Part shown: positions 24,797 to 33,111 of the stretch, in pieces
Layout of the letters: every line of letters begins with the position of its first letter
How positions within the stretch are numbered: position 1 is the stretch's first letter
Source of the DNA: an uncultured Aquimarina sp.
Lineage (GTDB): Bacteria; Bacteroidota; Bacteroidia; Flavobacteriales; Flavobacteriaceae
Reading direction: 5' to 3'
NCBI GenBank assembly: GCA_947498705.1
Contig: CANMLW010000001.1
Location: 682,001-746,000, forward strand
DNA: 64,000 nucleotides
Notes under the pieces: generated by a model
What the model saw: the letters and a program-made list of their open reading frames with translations, nothing else
Databases searched by the model: none
Told to the model about the DNA's origin: nothing
Position numbers and translations under genes: made by a program

Positions 24797-25363
24797 ATGG
24801 GCTATATTGGTAATTTTTTTGTTGCAATAGATCAATTAGGTAATGTAATTGCAGGCGGCAACCCAGATAATACCATTTCATCACGTGTTGGATACTATAC
24901 CAATCATCATAACCCCGACACCAAAGTTCCCTTACAATGGAGAATATTTGAAAAAATTATTGATTTTACATTTTGGCCCATCGATGGTCCTCATCACTGT
25001 CATGAAGCTTTTCATAGCGATGCTGGTGAGACTTTTGACAAAAACACCAAAAATGTTTTGGTAGCAATTTTGGCCGCATTACTGATTATACCAAGTTGTA
25101 TACTAATCGCAACTCTTTTATATATTCTCTATTTGTTTAGAATAGTATCTCCCAGAGATGTTAACAGAAATAACAATATTAAAAACCGTTTACATTTGGC
25201 TAAGGCCAAACTTGAAGGCACACTGCACGAACTAAATGAACATAAAGTTGTAGTTGATGATGAATTAAAACAAGATGCATTGGCCACTATTCTAGCTGCA
25301 CAAAAAGTATCTGACAAAATAAACGGAATGTTACGTTTAAAAAAAAGAGCAGCACAGCAATAA
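24797..25363 (+). CDS. membrane protein with phage-like N-terminal domain
   Basis: 188 residues. Residues 1-75 (FVAIDQLGNVIAGGNPDNTI, then SSRVG, a WRIFEKIIDFTFWP stretch and a HCHEAFHSD end) match a pattern I know from small phage and prophage proteins: a D-Q-x-x-N-x-x-x-G-G-x-P-D-x-T-x-S-x-R core, a Trp-Arg helix and a final H-C-x-x-A. After that comes one strong membrane helix (about 88-113) and a charged, coiled-coil C-terminus (125-188). Phage versions are usually only the first part. The fusion to a membrane anchor is unusual. The gene is alone, with its own promoter, convergent to a helicase gene. Function unknown. Confidence 0.65.
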   Translation: MGYIGNFFVAIDQLGNVIAGGNPDNTISSRVGYYTNHHNPDTKVPLQWRIFEKIIDFTFWPIDGPHHCHEAFHSDAGETFDKNTKNVLVAILAALLIIPSCILIATLLYILYLFRIVSPRDVNRNNNIKNRLHLAKAKLEGTLHELNEHKVVVDDELKQDALATILAAQKVSDKINGMLRLKKRAAQQ

Positions 25364-25384
25364 ACTATTTATACGCCAATCTAT

Positions 25385-26698
25385 CTATTTCAGAATTGTA
25401 ATACGAACTTTTTTCTTCTTTAGTCTGCTATTATTTAATTTATCTGCAAGGTCTTTTGCAATAGATACAGGAACCGCTACAAAAGTACAATCCTGTTTTA
25501 ATTCGATAACACCCAATTGATCTTTCTCTATATTACCCTGTTTAAAAAACAAACCGGCAATATCTCCTTTAGAGATTTTATCTTTCCTACCACCAGAAAT
25601 AAATAATGTTTCCCAATGTTTAGTTTTTCTTATTCCCCGACTTGTTATATCTGCCTCTTCTGTTTCTGGTATAAAGTCGCGTAATCGTTCTTCTTCCCAT
25701 TTTAAAATATAAGCTGTCCCCTTTTCATTAACTCTTGCCGTTCTGCCGTTTCTATGAGTAAATTCTTCTTTTGAGTATGGGAGCTGGTAATGAATAATAA
25801 ATTTCATTTCTGGAATATCGATTCCTCTTGCCGCCAAATCTGTTGCCACTAATAATTGATTCGTACCATTTCTAAATTTTATTAAAGAACGTTCTCTATC
25901 TTTCTGTTCCATGCCCCCATGAAAGACGCCATATTGAATGCTGTTTTTATCTAGAAAGGAACTAACATCCTGAATACTATCTTTAAAATTGCAAAATATG
26001 ATCCCGGGTTGATCTCCCAAATGATGCAAAATAGTTACGAGACTTTGTAATTTATCTTTTGTAGGAGAAGTAACCGTCTTAAACGTTAATTTTGACGTTG
26101 TTTCTGTTAGGTAATTTATCGTTACTGGTTGATTGAGTTTTACAAAACCAGGTACAGTTACCCCTTGTGTTGCCGATGTTAATATGCGTTTAGATAAATT
26201 TGGTAACAATTCGATAATATTTTTCATTTCGATTTCAAACCCCACTTCCAACGATTTGTCGAACTCATCAAGTACCAATGTTTTGATATGAGCTGTAGAG
26301 AATCTTTCTTGTCTTAAATGATCTGCAACCCTACCAGGAGTGCCAACTAGAATTGAAGGAGTATGTTTTAGTTCTAATTTATCTTTTGAAGTTGCTCTAC
26401 CACCATATACAGCATTTACCTTATAGCCAGATCCCATAGTGCGTATCACCTGTTCTATTTGTATAGCAAGTTCTCGTGATGGCACTAAAATAAGCGCCTG
26501 AATTTCTTCACAATTTGCATCCAAACTATCTATCACAGGTAATGAAAACGCTAATGTTTTTCCAGTACCCGTAGGCGAGAGTAAAATAGTGTTTGAATGA
26601 ACCCCTATTACTGCAATTGCCTCTTTTTGCATGGGGTTTAACTGATCTATATTCAGTTTTTTTAGAATTTCTGCTTGAGACCTAATTATATTAGCCAT
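25385..26698 (-). CDS. DEAD-box-type RNA helicase with DbpA-like C-terminal domain
   Basis: 437 residues. Two RecA-like domains with Q-motif region LNPMQKEAI, motif I SPTGTGKT, motif II written DEFD instead of DEAD, motif III SAT, and motif VI HRNGRTAR. The last 70 residues (from KGDIAGLFFKQGNIEKDQLG to the end) match the DbpA RNA-binding domain, which in E. coli targets hairpin 92 of 23S rRNA. A role in large-subunit assembly is therefore likely. DEFD is an uncommon motif II. It lies 15 bases downstream of a second helicase gene on the same strand. Confidence 0.9.
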   Translation of the reverse strand: MANIIRSQAEILKKLNIDQLNPMQKEAIAVIGVHSNTILLSPTGTGKTLAFSLPVIDSLDANCEEIQALILVPSRELAIQIEQVIRTMGSGYKVNAVYGGRATSKDKLELKHTPSILVGTPGRVADHLRQERFSTAHIKTLVLDEFDKSLEVGFEIEMKNIIELLPNLSKRILTSATQGVTVPGFVKLNQPVTINYLTETTSKLTFKTVTSPTKDKLQSLVTILHHLGDQPGIIFCNFKDSIQDVSSFLDKNSIQYGVFHGGMEQKDRERSLIKFRNGTNQLLVATDLAARGIDIPEMKFIIHYQLPYSKEEFTHRNGRTARVNEKGTAYILKWEEERLRDFIPETEEADITSRGIRKTKHWETLFISGGRKDKISKGDIAGLFFKQGNIEKDQLGVIELKQDCTFVAVPVSIAKDLADKLNNSRLKKKKVRITILK

Positions 26699-26713
26699 AT
26701 CTATTTAAACCGA

Positions 26714-28060
26714 TTAACGTTTTCTTTTTTTTAATCCTTTATTATCCTCTTTAGAGGAAGTATTAGATTGATTTTGCTCTAAATAATGAGCTAAAACCTT
26801 ATCTACCAATTCGTCTTTGGTAAGGTGATGAAAAACGGTATGTACTTTTTCTTTAAAATCTGTTGAAATCTCTCGATTCGGTTTCGTTTTAAATATTTTT
26901 TTTGCCCATAATAGTGTATTATTTTCTTCTATACTTTGCGGAGTTGCTTTTTCAAATTGCTGAAACGATATCCCTAATTCATCTTCAAAATCTGGAATTT
27001 CATATTCTTCTTCTTTCTGTATAATTGTCAAAGACATTCCCTTTGCACCCGCTCTTGCGGTTCTACCACTTCTATGTACATAAGTTTCATATAAATCTGG
27101 TAAGTGATAATGTACAACATATTCGATTTCTTTTACATCGATTCCTCGTGCAGCCAAATCTGTAGCTACCAATATTTGTATATGACCATTTCGAAATTGC
27201 TCCATAATCCTATCACGAATTGGTTGTGATAAGCTACCATGAAGTGCCCCAGAAGAAAACTTATGTATCGCAAGGTTTTTTGCAAGTTTATTAACTGCCG
27301 CCTTTGTTTTACAAAAGATAACACCTCGTTTTCCTTCTTTAGAAGTTAAAAAATGCATCAATACATCTAGTTTTTCAATAGGTTCTACCACAACATATCG
27401 ATGATCGATACCCTGATGCCCCATCGTTTTCATATCAGAACTTACTTGAACGACATGCTTAGACATATAATTCTGTATCAACTGCTTAATCGTACCTGGC
27501 ATGGTAGCAGTAAACAAAATAGTTCTGCGTTTCTTAGGAAGCTCTTTTGCTATTTCATCAAGGCCATCTTTTAAAGAAGTTACCATTTCATCGGCTTCGT
27601 CCAACACAAGACAACCCGCCTCTTTTATAGAAATAGCTTTTCTTTTTACCAAATCAATCAAACGACCTGGGGTGGCAACAACAATGTGTGTTTCCTGTTT
27701 TAAACGCTCTATTTGCGGTTTGATAGGAATGCCGCCACAAATCGATGCGATAGAAACCTTTGGTAAATAAGTCGCAAAGGATACTAAATTAGAATAAATT
27801 TGTTGTCCTAATTCTCGTGTTGGAGCAACAATTACTACCTGAATAGAAGTATTTTCGGTATCAACCAACTGTAATAAGGGTAAACCAAATGCAGCAGTTT
27901 TTCCCGTTCCCGTCTTTGCTAACCCAACAAAATCTTCTGTTTGATTTAATAAAACCGGAATCGCTTTACTTTGAATATCTGTCGGGCTACTAATATTCAA
28001 ATCTGTGAGCGCTTTTTGAATTGGTTCATTAAGACCTAATTCTGAAAACTGTTTAGACAT
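26714..28060 (-). CDS. DEAD-box RNA helicase
   Basis: 448 residues with the full DEAD-box set: Q-motif (SPTDIQSKAIPVLL), motif I AKTGTGKT, motif Ia PTRELG, motif II DEADEM, motif III TAT, motif V ATDLAARGID and motif VI HRSGRTARAG. The C-terminal extension (about 370-448) ends in a basic tail GLKKRKR, a simple RNA-binding extension like those of RhlE/CsdA-type enzymes. It should remodel RNA in ribosome assembly or decay, particularly in the cold. It is 15 bases upstream of the DbpA-like helicase, probably in one operon. Confidence 0.93.
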   Translation of the reverse strand: MSKQFSELGLNEPIQKALTDLNISSPTDIQSKAIPVLLNQTEDFVGLAKTGTGKTAAFGLPLLQLVDTENTSIQVVIVAPTRELGQQIYSNLVSFATYLPKVSIASICGGIPIKPQIERLKQETHIVVATPGRLIDLVKRKAISIKEAGCLVLDEADEMVTSLKDGLDEIAKELPKKRRTILFTATMPGTIKQLIQNYMSKHVVQVSSDMKTMGHQGIDHRYVVVEPIEKLDVLMHFLTSKEGKRGVIFCKTKAAVNKLAKNLAIHKFSSGALHGSLSQPIRDRIMEQFRNGHIQILVATDLAARGIDVKEIEYVVHYHLPDLYETYVHRSGRTARAGAKGMSLTIIQKEEEYEIPDFEDELGISFQQFEKATPQSIEENNTLLWAKKIFKTKPNREISTDFKEKVHTVFHHLTKDELVDKVLAHYLEQNQSNTSSKEDNKGLKKRKR

Positions 28061-28138
28061 AGTGGGTAAGTTTAGGTAAAGATAGTTACTCTATACAAAT
28101 GAATTACAATAATATAAGTTATTAACTTGTAGTTTTAT

Positions 28139-28588
28139 TTATGCTTCTTGAAGCGTTTTTTTTGATTTTCTATACAGATATGAGTTAAAAATATTTCTTT
28201 TAGCAAATCTATGTAGCTTATCAGAATTAACCATTTTTATATATACATTTTTGGGTACACCAAAATATTCATAAGTAGTTCCGTCCAAAAATGTAATCTC
28301 TAATAACATTCCTTTATGCTGATAATCTAAAATCCCTGATTGAGATATCATAGCTGTATATTCTTCTAGGTTGGCTGCTTTTGTTTCTGGAGCTATACTT
28401 ACTAAGAAATGATAACCATCAATAATTTGTCTACTCTTTATTTCTGCAATCTCTTTTTGAGGGTCACCATCTTGAAACTTATCTGGATGCCATTCTTTTA
28501 CTAAATCTCTATATGATTTTTTTAATACTTTAAGATCAATAGTATTTTCTATTGAGAACAACTTTTTATACTCTTTTATACGTTTCAT
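28139..28588 (-). CDS. DnaJ-KTSC fusion protein
   Basis: 149 residues joining two domains. The N-terminal J-domain (about 5-65) has the HPD tripeptide in VKEWHPDKF and helix III ending DGYHFLVS. The C-terminal part (about 85-145), with LLEITFLDGTTYEYFGVPKN then a helix and FNSYLYRKS, matches the KTSC domain, a small fold seen in many phage and bacterial proteins. A J-domain should recruit an Hsp70; KTSC would then supply a binding surface. It precedes the two RNA helicase genes on the same strand with a 78-base gap. Confidence 0.75.
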   Translation of the reverse strand: MKRIKEYKKLFSIENTIDLKVLKKSYRDLVKEWHPDKFQDGDPQKEIAEIKSRQIIDGYHFLVSIAPETKAANLEEYTAMISQSGILDYQHKGMLLEITFLDGTTYEYFGVPKNVYIKMVNSDKLHRFAKRNIFNSYLYRKSKKTLQEA

Positions 28589-28695
28589 TAGTAGGGTCTA
28601 TGAATTGAAGGCGCGAAACTACACCTTTTTATTATAATCTAGTTCCTTTTTTACAGGAATGCTTCTATAAAAGGTAATTACAAATAAATTGATAA

Positions 28696-28703
28696 TAATT
28701 TTG
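28696..28703 (+). promoter_or_regulatory. candidate -7 element of the araC-type gene
   Basis: TAATTTTG (TAnnTTTG) ends 25 bases before the TTG start at 28729. Confidence 0.4.
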
Positions 28704-28728
28704 TATTTTAATACTTAAATAAAAGAAA

Positions 28729-29784
28729 TTGAAGGCTTTAAAAATATCAAAAGAAATTGAACTCTTATTAGGAAGCTTTGGTGCTATCCAAAGTGCTTTT
28801 TTAACGATTTATATCTACTTCGGAAAAAAACACAATACGGCAAACACACTTCTTTCTCTTTTCTTTTTTCATATTACGATTAGAATAATTAAATCTTTGC
28901 TATGGGTATATCTAGATTACATACCTGATTGGTTTATAAATATTGGGTTTATCGCTCATTATGGTACTGCCCCACTCTTGCTTCTATATTTTCATTATTA
29001 TATGAAACAAAAAAAATGGCAAAGAATCCATGCGCTTCACCTTATTCCTTCGATACTACTACTCCCTTTTATTTTTAGAATGAATGGGGACAACTTTTGG
29101 TATCTTGGTGGGTATTCTTTTTTATTATATCATCAATTAATATATACTCTTGTAACTTTTGGTGTTTTGATTGGCTTTTTGATAAAAAGAGATAAAAGAA
29201 CAAATATCATTGATAATAAAAAAAGATTTTGGTTATGTATCTTATTTTTAGGTACAGCGAGTATACAATTGGCTTATTTTTCAAATTATATTTTAGGTTT
29301 ATCTCCTTATTTGGCTGGACCAATCATTTACGCTCTTTTTATCTATGTTATAGCATTTTATGGATTTCTACACCCTTCTGTTTTTGTACAAAAAAACAAA
29401 GACTTAAAATATCAGAACATTAATATTACCCAACAGGAGTTTATCTACTATAAGAATGAAATTGTTAGAATAATGCAATTAGAACAACCTTATATAAATG
29501 CTACTTTTACCTTGGATCAACTTTCTAAACAAATCTCTCTTCCTCCTTATTTGACATCTCATATTATTAATAAAGGATTTACTACTAATTTTTCTGATTT
29601 CGTTAACTCCTATCGTATTCATGAGGCAGCGGCCAAACTAATTTCTCCTACATATAATCATATCAAAATCTCTGAAATTGCTTATGAATCAGGATTTAAT
29701 ACTTTATCATCTTTTAATACCTCTTTCAAAAAAATAAAAGGAATGACTCCCACTCAGTTCAAAAAAATGCACATTCTTAAATGA
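28729..29784 (+). CDS. membrane-bound AraC-family regulator
   Basis: 351 residues. About seven membrane helices fill residues 12-215, and the C-terminal 100 residues carry an AraC-type double helix-turn-helix, including INATFTLDQLSKQISLPPYL and the second helix SEIAYESGFNTLSSFNTSFKKIKGMTPTQFKK, split around residues 260-348. The start is TTG: an in-frame TAA lies three codons upstream, and the next ATG would remove three helices. This class couples a membrane sensor directly to DNA binding. It is transcribed toward the transporter gene; a hairpin at the stop codon separates them. Confidence 0.85.
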   Translation: MKALKISKEIELLLGSFGAIQSAFLTIYIYFGKKHNTANTLLSLFFFHITIRIIKSLLWVYLDYIPDWFINIGFIAHYGTAPLLLLYFHYYMKQKKWQRIHALHLIPSILLLPFIFRMNGDNFWYLGGYSFLLYHQLIYTLVTFGVLIGFLIKRDKRTNIIDNKKRFWLCILFLGTASIQLAYFSNYILGLSPYLAGPIIYALFIYVIAFYGFLHPSVFVQKNKDLKYQNINITQQEFIYYKNEIVRIMQLEQPYINATFTLDQLSKQISLPPYLTSHIINKGFTTNFSDFVNSYRIHEAAAKLISPTYNHIKISEIAYESGFNTLSSFNTSFKKIKGMTPTQFKKMHILK

Positions 29785-29825
29785 TTGATTTATAAATCAG
29801 TCGCTCTTATTTATAAATCAATCAT
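29781..29825. terminator. 17-bp stem hairpin at the end of the araC-type gene
   Basis: ATGATTGATTTATAAAT pairs perfectly with ATTTATAAATCAATCAT across an 11-base loop. It begins at the stop codon. The T-run after it is weak, so it may terminate, protect the 3' end or act as a DNA site. Confidence 0.45.
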
Positions 29826-29875
29826 CGTTTCTCATTTCTAATTATCAATATTGAGCTATCAAAAAATAGCTCTTT

Positions 29876-31159
29876 ATGAATTCATATTTAATTAATATAA
29901 AGCCAGGTGAGCAAAAACTTGTTGTATGGTCCTTTCTATATTTTTTTGTTTTATTAGCTTCTTATTTCATACTAAGACCATTACGTGATGAAATGGGTAT
30001 CTCTAATGGAGCATCAAATATGCAATGGCTTTTTACAGGGACATTTCTAACGATGATCGCAATAGTTCCTGCTTTTGGTTATCTTACTTCCAGATTTAAA
30101 ACAAGCACAGTACTCACATCATCCTATTTATTTTTTATTTGCAATATACTCTTGTTCTATTACTTCTTTTCTGAAGGACTTTTTTTGAAATTACTACCCA
30201 TTATATTCTTTATCTGGCTAAGTGTTTTTAACTTATTTGCTATATCTCTTTTCTGGAGTTTTATGGTAGACATATATACAAATACACAATCAAAACGGTT
30301 GTTCGGAATCATATCTACAGGAGGAAGTCTAGGTGCTATTGCAGGGCCATTAATTGCTTCATCATTATCAAAAACATTTGGCATAGAAAACTTATTTCTA
30401 TTAACCATCATCTTTTTGTGTATGAGTCTAATTGCCCTAAGGAGAATAATGCAATTAGCCCCCAATCAAAACTCAAAACAAATTCTGAAAAAATTCAAAG
30501 ACAATCGCTTAACAAAAAGAACTTTATTTGATGGTATAAAGCTTGTCATATCCTCTAATTACTTAAAGAAGCTCTCATTATTCATCATATTATATACATG
30601 TACATCTACTATCCTATATTTTGAGCAAGCTACTATCGTAGAAAAAACGATTACCAATAGCATAGAAAGAATTCAGTATTTCTCTACGGTAGATTTAATT
30701 ACAAATTCACTTACTATAATAGGGCAATTTTTTCTAACCAGTAGGATTATTAAACAATTTGGACTCTCAGTTACTTTAAGTTTAGTTCCGGTTGTTTTGG
30801 GTATAGGTTTTATTATATTAAGTACAAAAACTACATTATCTATTCTAATGATTTTAATAATTCTACTTAGAGTTGGAAATTATACCACGCTAAAGCCTGG
30901 AAGAGAAATATTATTTACAGTTAGTAATAGAGAAGAAAAATACAAAGCCAAGAATTTTATTGATACTGCTGTCTACCGTGGAGGGGATGCTTTTTCTGGG
31001 TGGTTTTTTACAATTCTTATTACTATGGGTATGGGGTTACCTTCAATTGCAATTGTAGCCGTTCCTATTGTATTTCTATGGGGATATACTGGTTTTTTAT
31101 TAGGAGACAAAGAAATGAAAGTATCAAAAAATAAAATAAATCTAAACACTACAAAATGA
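29876..31159 (+). CDS. MFS transporter, nucleotide-carrier (Npt/Tlc)-like
   Basis: 427 residues, about twelve membrane helices. The opening part (FLYFFVLLASYFILRPLRDE, near residues 20-39) has the RPLRD motif that marks the NTP/NDP exchange transporter family of plastids and intracellular bacteria, here in a free-living type genome. Later helices show NYTTLKPGREILFTVSNREEKYKAKNF, also typical of that family and its bacterial relatives. Substrate could be a nucleotide, nucleobase or another anion. Its stop overlaps the aldo/keto reductase start by four bases, so the two are coupled. Confidence 0.65.
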   Translation: MNSYLINIKPGEQKLVVWSFLYFFVLLASYFILRPLRDEMGISNGASNMQWLFTGTFLTMIAIVPAFGYLTSRFKTSTVLTSSYLFFICNILLFYYFFSEGLFLKLLPIIFFIWLSVFNLFAISLFWSFMVDIYTNTQSKRLFGIISTGGSLGAIAGPLIASSLSKTFGIENLFLLTIIFLCMSLIALRRIMQLAPNQNSKQILKKFKDNRLTKRTLFDGIKLVISSNYLKKLSLFIILYTCTSTILYFEQATIVEKTITNSIERIQYFSTVDLITNSLTIIGQFFLTSRIIKQFGLSVTLSLVPVVLGIGFIILSTKTTLSILMILIILLRVGNYTTLKPGREILFTVSNREEKYKAKNFIDTAVYRGGDAFSGWFFTILITMGMGLPSIAIVAVPIVFLWGYTGFLLGDKEMKVSKNKINLNTTK

Positions 31160-32085
31160 AAAACATATCACGACGAGAAGCGACAAAATTAATAGCATGT
31201 TCATCTATAGCTGCATTTACAATTCCTTCTATGTTGAACGCTTTCAATACAGGTAGTAAAATGCTTAAAAGAAGAATTCCTTCTACGGATCAACCACTTT
31301 CTGTAATTGGCTTAGGTACCTGGCAATCATTTGATATAGGAAATAACTCAAATGATAGAGAACGACTTTCTAATGTATTACTAACAATTAAAAAACATGG
31401 TGGGCAAATGATTGATAGCTCTCCTATGTATGGTAACTCTGAAAAAGTTGTTGGAGATCTTACCACAAAACTCGAAATCCAGAAAGACTTTTTTTATGCC
31501 ACAAAAGTTTGGACTACTGGTAAGCAATCGGGTATTGCACAAATGAAAAATTCTCTCAAAACAATGAATAGAAAAAAGATGGATTTAATGCAAATACATA
31601 ATATCGTTGACTGGAAAACGCATGTAAAAACCTTAAAAAATTGGAAAGAAAAAGAGATTATAAAATATTGGGGAATTACACATTATACCAATTCATCTCA
31701 TGACCAACTCTCAAAAATAATAAAGACAGAAAAGCCAGACTTTGTACAATTCAATTATTCTATTGATAATAGACATGCAGAACATGAGTTAATATCGACT
31801 GCTGTATCAAACAACACAGCTATTATTATTAACAGACCTTATAATGGTGGCTCACTATTCAAAAAAACAAAAAACAAACCATTACCAGAATGGGTTAAAG
31901 AAAATGACATTAACAGCTGGGGGCAATTTTTTCTAAAATACATACTATCAAACAAAGCAATAAACTGTGTTATACCTGGTACATCAAAACCACATCACGC
32001 TCTGGATAATATGATGGCTGGCTATGGCATATTGCCAGATGATACAACAAGAAAAAAAATGTATGCCTATTTTAAAAACCTGTAA
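31156..32085 (+). CDS. aldo/keto reductase with Tat-like signal
   Basis: 309 residues. The N-terminus has SRREATKLIACSSIAAFTIP, a twin-arginine signal (SRRxxx then hydrophobic), so the folded enzyme is probably exported to the periplasm. The aldo/keto reductase barrel follows: GLGTWQSFDIG, catalytic Asp and Tyr in MIDSSPMYGNSE, Lys in ATKVW and His in LMQIHN, with the C-terminal cofactor loop VIPGTSKPHHALDN. It would reduce aldehydes or ketones, or act in reverse on a sugar alcohol. The start overlaps the transporter gene by four bases. An exported NADPH-type reductase must be loaded with cofactor before export. Confidence 0.8.
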   Translation: MKNISRREATKLIACSSIAAFTIPSMLNAFNTGSKMLKRRIPSTDQPLSVIGLGTWQSFDIGNNSNDRERLSNVLLTIKKHGGQMIDSSPMYGNSEKVVGDLTTKLEIQKDFFYATKVWTTGKQSGIAQMKNSLKTMNRKKMDLMQIHNIVDWKTHVKTLKNWKEKEIIKYWGITHYTNSSHDQLSKIIKTEKPDFVQFNYSIDNRHAEHELISTAVSNNTAIIINRPYNGGSLFKKTKNKPLPEWVKENDINSWGQFFLKYILSNKAINCVIPGTSKPHHALDNMMAGYGILPDDTTRKKMYAYFKNL

Positions 32086-32093
32086 AACAGCAC

Positions 32094-32975
32094 TTATTTT
32101 TTATTTTTTAGAGCAAGTACATTTCCAATAACAATCAAAAACATGCCTATAAATGCATACACATCGGGTGTATAACCTTCAAAAATAGTCGAAATTGTTA
32201 ATGCAATAACGGGTATAATTACAATGGTATATGCAGCCTTGCCTGCTCCTATTTTCCCTACCAAGGTGAGGTAAGCTGTAAAAGCTATAATAGAACCAAA
32301 AAGAGCCAAATATATAAGAGAAAACACATATGAAGTTGAAGTATCAAAGTTTATAGTCTTTCCCGACAACACAGCAATGATAAACATTGCCATAGATCCA
32401 TATACCATCCCAAAACCATTGGTTTGTAGGACCGGAAGCTTAAACTTACGCTGATTATATGCAGAAGTTATATTTCCCAAAGAGGCAAAAATAATAGAGC
32501 ATATACAAAAAATAAGACCTTTAACCTGATCATCTGTAAAATCAATCCTTCTAAACTCTGACTGATAAATTAGAACCGTTCCTAACAAACCAAAAACAGC
32601 TCCTATAATGATATTCTTTTTTATTTTTTCACCTAGAAATAAAGCTCCAAAAAATATATTCATAAAAACTAATGTCGAAAATGCTACCGCAACCAATCCA
32701 CTACTAAGGTATAATTCTGAAATATAAACCAACCAATAATTTGCTCCAAACAACAATATTCCCTGAAGCGCAATTAAAAGGTGTTGATGCTTTGTGAATT
32801 TTAAAGGAAAGCTTCTAATTTTTGAATATCCCAGAAGTAGCATTCCTGCCAAACCAAATCGATAAGATACAGATACAATAGGATCTACGTTTCCTAATTG
32901 AAATTTAATGATATACCAAGTAGACCCCCATATCAACGCAGGAATTATGAATAATAAATAGTTTGATTTATACAC
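32094..32975 (-). CDS. EamA/DMT-family transporter
   Basis: 293 residues from a GTG at 32975 (MYKSNYLLFIIPALIWGSTW). A longer frame to 33041 would start inside the terminator hairpin and is rejected. Ten membrane helices in two EamA repeats are visible, with the hallmark IPALIWGSTWYIIKFQLG at the start and GLLGTVLIYQS ending the first repeat. The family exports amino acids, metabolites or drugs. Convergent with the aldo/keto reductase gene (8-base gap). Substrate unknown. Confidence 0.85.
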   Translation of the reverse strand: MYKSNYLLFIIPALIWGSTWYIIKFQLGNVDPIVSVSYRFGLAGMLLLGYSKIRSFPLKFTKHQHLLIALQGILLFGANYWLVYISELYLSSGLVAVAFSTLVFMNIFFGALFLGEKIKKNIIIGAVFGLLGTVLIYQSEFRRIDFTDDQVKGLIFCICSIIFASLGNITSAYNQRKFKLPVLQTNGFGMVYGSMAMFIIAVLSGKTINFDTSTSYVFSLIYLALFGSIIAFTAYLTLVGKIGAGKAAYTIVIIPVIALTISTIFEGYTPDVYAFIGMFLIVIGNVLALKNKK

Positions 32976-33038
32976 TACAGAAAGATTAAATGAGTTTTTG
33001 TATGAATCAAACAAATATAAAATTTTAATAAAACAAAA

Positions 33039-33093
33039 CACCCCAATTCTAAACTATTAAAACAATACATTTTAATAGTTTAGAATTGGGGTG
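33039..33093 (-). terminator. strong terminator of the beta-helix lipoprotein gene
   Basis: A perfect 24-bp stem (33039-33062 with 33070-33093) closes a 7-base loop, 18 bases after the stop codon at 33112 on the minus strand, followed there by a T-rich run (TTTTGTTTTATT). Confidence 0.72.
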
Positions 33094-33111
33094 TAAATCT
33101 ATTATTTTATA

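Noticed and set aside
33039-33041. GTG start of the EamA gene at 33041
   Set aside because: The start would lie in the terminator of the neighbouring gene; GTG at 32975 gives a normal EamA start.
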